Source of the DNA: Streptomyces sp. NBC_00569
Lineage (GTDB): Bacteria; Actinomycetota; Actinomycetes; Streptomycetales; Streptomycetaceae
Direction of reading: 5' to 3'
DNA length: 64,000 bases
Assembly: GCF_036345255.1 (NCBI RefSeq)
Contig: NZ_CP107783.1
Coordinates: 7,052,001-7,116,000 of the forward strand
Shown: in pieces, positions 59,478 through 64,000 of the stretch
Position numbering within the stretch: the stretch's first letter is position 1
How the letters are laid out: every line of letters starts with the position of its first letter
Notes under the pieces: generated by a model
Database searches by the model: none
What the model was told of the DNA's origin: nothing
The model's input: the letters and a program-made list of their open reading frames with translations, nothing else
Position numbers and translations under genes: made by a program

Positions 59478-60890
59478 GTGATCGCCCTCTCCCTCGCCGA
59501 GATCGCCACAGCCGTCGGCGGGCAGACGTACGACATACCGGATCCGTCGGTCCGGGTGACCGGACCGGTCGTCATCGACTCCCGGAAGGTCACGGACGGC
59601 AGCCTGTTCGCCGCCTTCGTCGGCGAACGCGTCGACGGCCACGACTACGCGGCCGCGGTGGTGGACGCAGGAGCCGCCGCCGTACTCGCCTCGCGCCCGG
59701 TCGGGGTGCCCGCCATCGTTGTCGACGACGTGCAGGCCGCCCTCGGCGCGCTGGCGCGCACCGTCGTCGAACGGCTCGGTGCCACCCTCGTCGCGCTCAC
59801 CGGCTCCGCCGGCAAGACCAGCACCAAGGACCTGATCGCCCAGGTCCTGCGCAGCAAGGCGCCCACGGTCTTCACGCCGGGCTCGTTCAACAACGAGATC
59901 GGCCTGCCGCTGACCGCGCTGAGCGCCACCGACGAAACCCGCTACCTCGTCCTGGAGATGGGCGCGCGCGGCAAGGGCCACATCCGGTACCTCACCGGCC
60001 TGACCCCGCCGAGGATCGGCGTCGTCCTCAACGTCGGCACCGCGCACATCGGCGAGTTCGGCGGCCGCGAGCAGATCGCCGAGGCCAAGGGCGAGCTGGT
60101 CGAGAGCCTGCCGGCCGACGGCACCGCGATCCTCAACGCGGACGACCCCCTGGTCCGCGCGATGGCCTCCCGCACCAAGGCGAGGGTGCTGCTCTTCGGA
60201 GAGGCCGCCGACGCCGACGTGCGCGCCGAGAATGTCCGTCTCACGGAGAACGGACAGCCTTCCTTCAGCCTTCGCACACCCTCCGGGTGCAGCGACGTGA
60301 CCTTGCGCCTGTACGGTGAGCACCACGTGTCGAACGCGCTCGCCGCGGCCGCCGTCGCCCATGACCTTGGCATGTCCGTGGAGGAGATCGCCCTCGCGCT
60401 CTCCGAGGCGGGCACACTGTCCCGCTGGCGTATGGAGGTCACCGAGCGCCCGGACGGCGTGACAGTCGTCAACGACGCCTACAACGCGAACCCCGAGTCC
60501 ATGCGAGCCGCTCTGCGAGCGCTCGCAGCGATGGGCAGAGGGCGCCGTACATGGGCGGTGCTCGGTCATATGGCCGAGCTCGGGGACGAGGCGCTGTCCG
60601 AGCACGACGCGGTCGGACGGCTTGCCGTCCGGCTCAACGTCAGCAAGCTCGTGGCAGTCGGGGGCAGGGAAGCGTCCTGGCTGCAACTGGGCGCCTATAA
60701 CGAGGGTTCGTGGGGTGAGGAGTCGGTGCACGTGTCCGACGCACAGGCGGCTGTCGATCTGTTGCGCAGCGAGCTGCGCCCGGGTGACGTCGTGCTCGTG
60801 AAGGCCTCCAGGTCGGTTGGCCTGGAGAGCGTCGCGCAGGCGCTGCTCGCCGTCGACGGCGACAACGTGGGCGAGGTTGCTGCCCGATGA
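59478..60890 (+). CDS. murF: UDP-MurNAc-pentapeptide synthetase (MurF)
   Basis: A 470-residue Mur ligase that adds D-Ala-D-Ala to the tripeptide. N-terminal [28 protein letters not shown]-loop [12 protein letters not shown] (Ser in place of the usual second Thr), [10 protein letters not shown], and [15 protein letters not shown] are family blocks. GTG at 59478 lies 4 bp after the murE stop with CAGGGA upstream. It overlaps mraY by 4 bp (ATGA). Confidence 0.96.
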   Translation: MIALSLAEIATAVGGQTYDIPDPSVRVTGPVVIDSRKVTDGSLFAAFVGERVDGHDYAAAVVDAGAAAVLASRPVGVPAIVVDDVQAALGALARTVVERLGATLVALTGSAGKTSTKDLIAQVLRSKAPTVFTPGSFNNEIGLPLTALSATDETRYLVLEMGARGKGHIRYLTGLTPPRIGVVLNVGTAHIGEFGGREQIAEAKGELVESLPADGTAILNADDPLVRAMASRTKARVLLFGEAADADVRAENVRLTENGQPSFSLRTPSGCSDVTLRLYGEHHVSNALAAAAVAHDLGMSVEEIALALSEAGTLSRWRMEVTERPDGVTVVNDAYNANPESMRAALRALAAMGRGRRTWAVLGHMAELGDEALSEHDAVGRLAVRLNVSKLVAVGGREASWLQLGAYNEGSWGEESVHVSDAQAAVDLLRSELRPGDVVLVKASRSVGLESVAQALLAVDGDNVGEVAAR

Positions 60891-61960
60891 TGAAGCAGAT
60901 CCTCTTCGCGGGTGTGATCGGGCTCTTCCTGACCCTGATCGGGACGCCCCTGCTGATCAAGCTCCTTGCGCGCAAGGGCTATGGCCAGTACATCCGTGAC
61001 GACGGCCCGCGCGAGCACCACGCCAAGCGCGGTACGCCGACGATGGGTGGTATCGCCTTCATCCTGGCGACGTTCATCGCGTACTTCATGAGCAAGATCA
61101 TCACCGGTGCCGCGCCGACCCTGTCGGGCCTGCTGGTGCTCGGTCTGATGGGCGGCATGGGCCTGGTCGGCTTCCTCGACGACTACATCAAGATCGTCAA
61201 GCGCCGCTCGCTCGGCCTGCGGGCCAAGGCGAAGATGGCCGGACAGCTGACCGTCGGTATCGCCTTCGCGGTGCTCTCGCTCCAGTTCGCCGACAACCGC
61301 GGCAACACCCCGGCCTCCACGAAGCTCTCCTTCGTGCAGGACTTCGGCTGGACGATCGGCCCGGTCCTGTTCGTGGTGTGGGCGCTGTTCATGATTCTCG
61401 CGATGTCGAACGGCGTGAACCTCACGGACGGCCTCGACGGCCTCGCCACCGGCGCCTCCGTGATGGTCTTCGGCGCGTACACCTTCATCGGTGTCTGGCA
61501 GTTCCAGGAGTCCTGCGCCAACGCGCAGACCCTCACCAACCCCGCCGCCTGTTTCGAGGTCAGAGACCCACTCGACCTGGCGGTCGTCGCGTCGGCCCTG
61601 ATGGGCGCCTGCTTCGGCTTCCTGTGGTGGAACACCTCGCCCGCGAAGATCTTCATGGGTGACACCGGCTCCCTCGCGCTCGGCGGCGCTCTCGCGGGTC
61701 TGGCCATCTGCTCCCGCACGGAGTTCCTGCTCGCCCTGCTCGGCGGCCTGTTCGTCCTGATCACCATGTCCGTGGTCATCCAGGTCGGCTCCTTCCGGCT
61801 CACCGGTAAGCGCGTCTTCCGCATGGCGCCACTGCAACACCACTTCGAACTCAAGGGCTGGTCCGAAGTCCTTGTGGTGGTCCGCTTCTGGATCATCCAG
61901 GGCATGTGCGTGATCGTCGGACTCGGCCTCTTCTACGCGGGATGGGCAGCCGACAAGTGA
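60887..61960 (+). CDS. mraY: Phospho-MurNAc-pentapeptide translocase
   Basis: A 357-residue ten-helix membrane enzyme: [33 protein letters not shown] with the Asp pair, [12 protein letters not shown], and [12 protein letters not shown], and the end motif [13 protein letters not shown]. It forms lipid I from UDP-MurNAc-pentapeptide and undecaprenyl phosphate. Overlaps murF by 4 bp and murD by 4-19 bp, indicating tight translational coupling. Confidence 0.97.
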   Translation: MMKQILFAGVIGLFLTLIGTPLLIKLLARKGYGQYIRDDGPREHHAKRGTPTMGGIAFILATFIAYFMSKIITGAAPTLSGLLVLGLMGGMGLVGFLDDYIKIVKRRSLGLRAKAKMAGQLTVGIAFAVLSLQFADNRGNTPASTKLSFVQDFGWTIGPVLFVVWALFMILAMSNGVNLTDGLDGLATGASVMVFGAYTFIGVWQFQESCANAQTLTNPAACFEVRDPLDLAVVASALMGACFGFLWWNTSPAKIFMGDTGSLALGGALAGLAICSRTEFLLALLGGLFVLITMSVVIQVGSFRLTGKRVFRMAPLQHHFELKGWSEVLVVVRFWIIQGMCVIVGLGLFYAGWAADK

Positions 61961-63390
61961 CCATTGCGTCCGACTGGCAGAACAAGCGAGTCACCGTCGC
62001 CGGTCTCGGCGTGAGCGGCATCAGCGCCGCCCGCGCCCTGGCCGGCCTCGGCGCGTCGGTCACGGTCGTGGACGGCGGCGACGGCGAGACGCACCGCGCC
62101 AGGGCGGCCGAGCTCGCGCAGCTCGGCGTCGCGGCCCGTCTCGGGGACGCCGAGACGCTCCCCGAAGGCACCGAACTCGTCGTCACGTCACCGGGCTGGA
62201 AGCCCTCGTCCCCGCTCTTCGCGGCGGCGGCCGAGGCGGGCGTGGACGTGGTCGGGGACGTGGAGATCGCCTGGCTCCTGCGCGGCCCCGGCGCCGCGCC
62301 CTGGCTCGCCATCACGGGCACCAACGGCAAGACCACCACCACGCAGATGCTCGCGTCGATCCTGGAGGCGGCGGGCCTGCGCACGGCGGCCGTCGGCAAC
62401 ATCGGTACGCCGATCATCGACGTCGTGCTCGAAGGCGACGACGCGTACGACGTGTTCGCCGTCGAGCTCTCCTCGTACCAGCTGCACTGGGCGCCCTCGC
62501 TGCGCGCCCACTCCGCGGCGGTCCTCAACCTCGCGCCCGACCACCTCGACTGGCACGGCTCCATGGAGGCGTACGCCGCCGACAAGGGCCGTATCTACGA
62601 GGGCAATCAGGTCGCCTGCGTCTACAACGTCGATGCCACCGACAAGCCGTCGACCGAGGACCTGGTCCGCGAGGCCGACGTCGAGGAGGGCTGCCGCGCG
62701 ATCGGCTTCACCCTCGGCACGCCCGGCCCCTCCCAACTCGGCGTCGTGGACGGCATCCTGGTCGACCGGGCCTTCGTAGACAACCGGCACAAGAACGCCC
62801 AGGAGCTCGCCGAGGTCGCGGACGTCAACCCGCCCGCCCCGCACAACATCGCCAACGCCCTCGCGGCCGCCGCGCTCGCGCGCGCCTTCGGCGTCGAGCC
62901 CGCCGCCGTACGCGACGGACTGCGCGCCTTCACGCCCGACGCGCACCGCATCGCGCACGTCGCCGACGTCGACGCGGTCGCGTACGTCGACGACTCCAAG
63001 GCGACCAACACCCATGCCGCGGAAGCCTCCTTGGCCGCCTACGAGTCGATCGTGTGGATCGCGGGAGGGCTCGCCAAGGGCGCGGCCTTCGACGAGCTCG
63101 TCACCAAGTCGGCGAAGCGGCTTCGCGGGGTCGTCCTGTTCGGCCAGGACCGCGCGCTGATCCGGGAAGCCCTCGCGCGACACGCCCCTGACGTCCCGGT
63201 GGTCGACCTCGACCGGACCGACACTGGGGCGATGTCGCAGGCGGTCCAGGAGGCCGCGCGGCTCGCCCGGCCGGGGGACACCGTGCTGATGGCCCCGGCC
63301 TGTGCGTCGATGGACATGTTCACCAACTACAACAAGCGTGGCGACGCGTTCGCGGAAGCGGTCCGCGAACTCGGCTCCACGAGCGTCTGA
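61942..63390 (+). CDS. murD: UDP-MurNAc-L-Ala:D-Glu ligase (MurD)
   Basis: A 482-residue Mur ligase: N-terminal [24 protein letters not shown] loop [14 protein letters not shown] near residue 127, [41 protein letters not shown] and [13 protein letters not shown]. It adds D-Glu to UDP-MurNAc-L-Ala. The ATG at 61942 overlaps mraY by 19 bp; a GTG at 61957 would give a 4-bp overlap and is an equally possible start. Separated from ftsW by 87 bp with a hairpin. Confidence 0.96.
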   Translation: MGSRQVTIASDWQNKRVTVAGLGVSGISAARALAGLGASVTVVDGGDGETHRARAAELAQLGVAARLGDAETLPEGTELVVTSPGWKPSSPLFAAAAEAGVDVVGDVEIAWLLRGPGAAPWLAITGTNGKTTTTQMLASILEAAGLRTAAVGNIGTPIIDVVLEGDDAYDVFAVELSSYQLHWAPSLRAHSAAVLNLAPDHLDWHGSMEAYAADKGRIYEGNQVACVYNVDATDKPSTEDLVREADVEEGCRAIGFTLGTPGPSQLGVVDGILVDRAFVDNRHKNAQELAEVADVNPPAPHNIANALAAAALARAFGVEPAAVRDGLRAFTPDAHRIAHVADVDAVAYVDDSKATNTHAAEASLAAYESIVWIAGGLAKGAAFDELVTKSAKRLRGVVLFGQDRALIREALARHAPDVPVVDLDRTDTGAMSQAVQEAARLARPGDTVLMAPACASMDMFTNYNKRGDAFAEAVRELGSTSV

Positions 63391-63401
63391 CGGGGGCCTT
63401 C

Positions 63402-63426
63402 GGGTGCCCGGTGACGCCGGGCACCC
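63402..63426 (+). other. Intercistronic hairpin between murD and ftsW
   Basis: GGGTGCCCGG and CCGGGCACCC form a 10-bp stem with a 5-nt loop, followed by TCGGGAGG. No T-run follows and the operon continues, so it may be an attenuator, processing site or stability element rather than a full terminator. Confidence 0.65.
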
Positions 63427-63439
63427 TCGGGAGGGGATC

Positions 63440-63478
63440 GTGGCAGCGTCATCGTCGTACAGCGGTGGGGTGCGCTGA
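63440..63478 (+). CDS. Putative 12-codon upstream reading frame coupled to ftsW
   Basis: GTG at 63440 with GAGGGGAT directly upstream opens a 12-codon frame (VAASSSYSGGVR) whose TGA overlaps the ftsW ATG (TGATG). The main start has no good RBS of its own, so reinitiation could set FtsW output. Too short to prove by composition. Confidence 0.4.
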   Translation: MAASSSYSGGVR

Positions 63479-64000
63479 TGCCCGGCAGCAGCGCGCGGGC
63501 GGCCCGGCGGCCCCCAGCGGCGCGTCCCCCGAAGAAACCGGTCAGGCCGGCCCGCGTCAGCCCCGTACGGCGCCTCTACACCCGGGCTCGCCGCGCCTGG
63601 GACCGCCCTCTGACCGCGTACTACCTCATCCTCGGCTCCAGCCTCCTGATCACCGTGCTCGGCCTGGTGATGGTCTACTCGGCCTCGATGATCACGGCGC
63701 TGCAGAACGGGCTGCCCAGCTCGTACTACTTCCGCAAGCAGTTCCTCGCGGCGACGATCGGCGGGGCGCTCCTGTTCGCGGCCATGCGGATGCCGGTGAA
63801 GCTGCACCGCGCGCTGGCCTACCCGCTGCTCGCCGTCAGCGTCTTCCTGATGGTCCTCGTGCAGGTGCCGGGGATAGGAGTCTCCATCGGGGGCAACCAG
63901 AACTGGATCTCGCTGGGCGGCCCTTTCATGCTCCAGCCCAGCGAGTTCGGGAAGCTGGCCCTCGTCCTGTGGGGCGCCGACCTCATGGCACGCAAGCACG
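63478..64000 (+). CDS. ftsW: Lipid II polymerase FtsW, N-terminal part
   Basis: The frame runs off the window end after 174 codons. The visible part has a basic disordered N-terminus (about 1-45) and then SEDS-family helices: TAYYLILGSSLLITVLGLVMVYSASM, FLAATIGGALLFAAM, ALAYPLLAVSVFLMVLVQVPG, with the signature GGNQNWISLGGPFMLQPSEFGKLALVLW. FtsW polymerises septal glycan with FtsI. In S. coelicolor it is required for sporulation septa. ATG at 63478 overlaps a short upstream frame. Confidence 0.95.
   Translation, partial: MPGSSARAARRPPAARPPKKPVRPARVSPVRRLYTRARRAWDRPLTAYYLILGSSLLITVLGLVMVYSASMITALQNGLPSSYYFRKQFLAATIGGALLFAAMRMPVKLHRALAYPLLAVSVFLMVLVQVPGIGVSIGGNQNWISLGGPFMLQPSEFGKLALVLWGADLMARKH

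Overview
The window is a high-GC actinobacterial chromosome segment, almost certainly from a Streptomyces. The evidence is the GTG/TTG start codons, the strong third-position G+C that creates long mirror-image open frames, HrdB-like -10 boxes of the TAGGGT/TAAGGT type, and a core gene order ending in the Streptomyces division and cell wall (dcw) cluster. It is core rather than accessory DNA. I see no insertion sequence, prophage, integrase, CRISPR array, rRNA or tRNA.

Layout. 1-7.5 kb: tail of a class V aminotransferase, an Lrp-type ligand-binding protein, a rhomboid protease, a small zinc-ribbon protein, a coiled-coil NYN/PIN nuclease, two tandem secreted NlpC/P60 hydrolases and a lipoprotein with a zinc-protease motif. 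7.5-20 kb: envelope lipid and glycan genes (GT87 and PimB'-like GT4 glycosyltransferases, FadD-type acyl-CoA ligase, PlsC acyltransferase, an Est30-like hydrolase) mixed with a metallophosphoesterase, an SRPBCC protein, an ArsA-like protein with a damaged P-loop, glucokinase and an EEP hydrolase. 19.5-27.3 kb: a MacS-like two-component pair, a phosphofructokinase with PPi-type signature residues, a D-2-hydroxyacid dehydrogenase, and a divergent aromatic pair: trpEG behind a complete Trp attenuator, and class II DAHP synthase.

27.4-38.9 kb: bacterioferritin and its ferredoxin under an iron box; a Moco oxidoreductase; a His-rich DUF4396 membrane protein whose promoter holds a perfect CsoR-type palindrome; endonuclease IV; a PASTA Ser/Thr kinase; thiO-thiS-thiG behind a TPP riboswitch; a ferredoxin reductase-like flavoprotein; an Rv2175c-like DNA-binding protein; thiE; and metF. 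38.9-48.2 kb: a membrane protein with a Tyr/Gln-rich tail, a CrtI-like flavoprotein, DUF4126, a TetR - YhgE/Pip - atypical ABC ATPase cluster with an operator, a HEPN protein, a methyltransferase and DUF3040. 48.4-54 kb: a minus-strand MoxR - DUF58 - TgpA transglutaminase operon and a beta carbonic anhydrase. 54.1-64 kb: the dcw operon rsmH-ftsL-ftsI-murE-murF-mraY-murD-ftsW, with a strong promoter and a leader; ftsW is cut by the window edge.

How it fits together. Much of the window serves envelope growth: precursor synthesis and septal transpeptidation (dcw), secreted hydrolases, a PASTA kinase that could sense wall fragments, and phospholipid/glycan enzymes. From memory, the order from pimB' to ftsW recalls Mycobacterium tuberculosis Rv2188c-Rv2154c, so it may be an old actinobacterial neighbourhood. 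Notable control devices are the trp attenuator, TPP riboswitch, iron box, CsoR-type operator, TetR-type palindrome and several apparently leaderless promoters. The observations I consider least described are the CsoR-operator/DUF4396 unit, the PPi-type PFK signature, the two P-loop proteins with Lys-to-Arg changes, and a 12-codon upstream frame coupled to ftsW.
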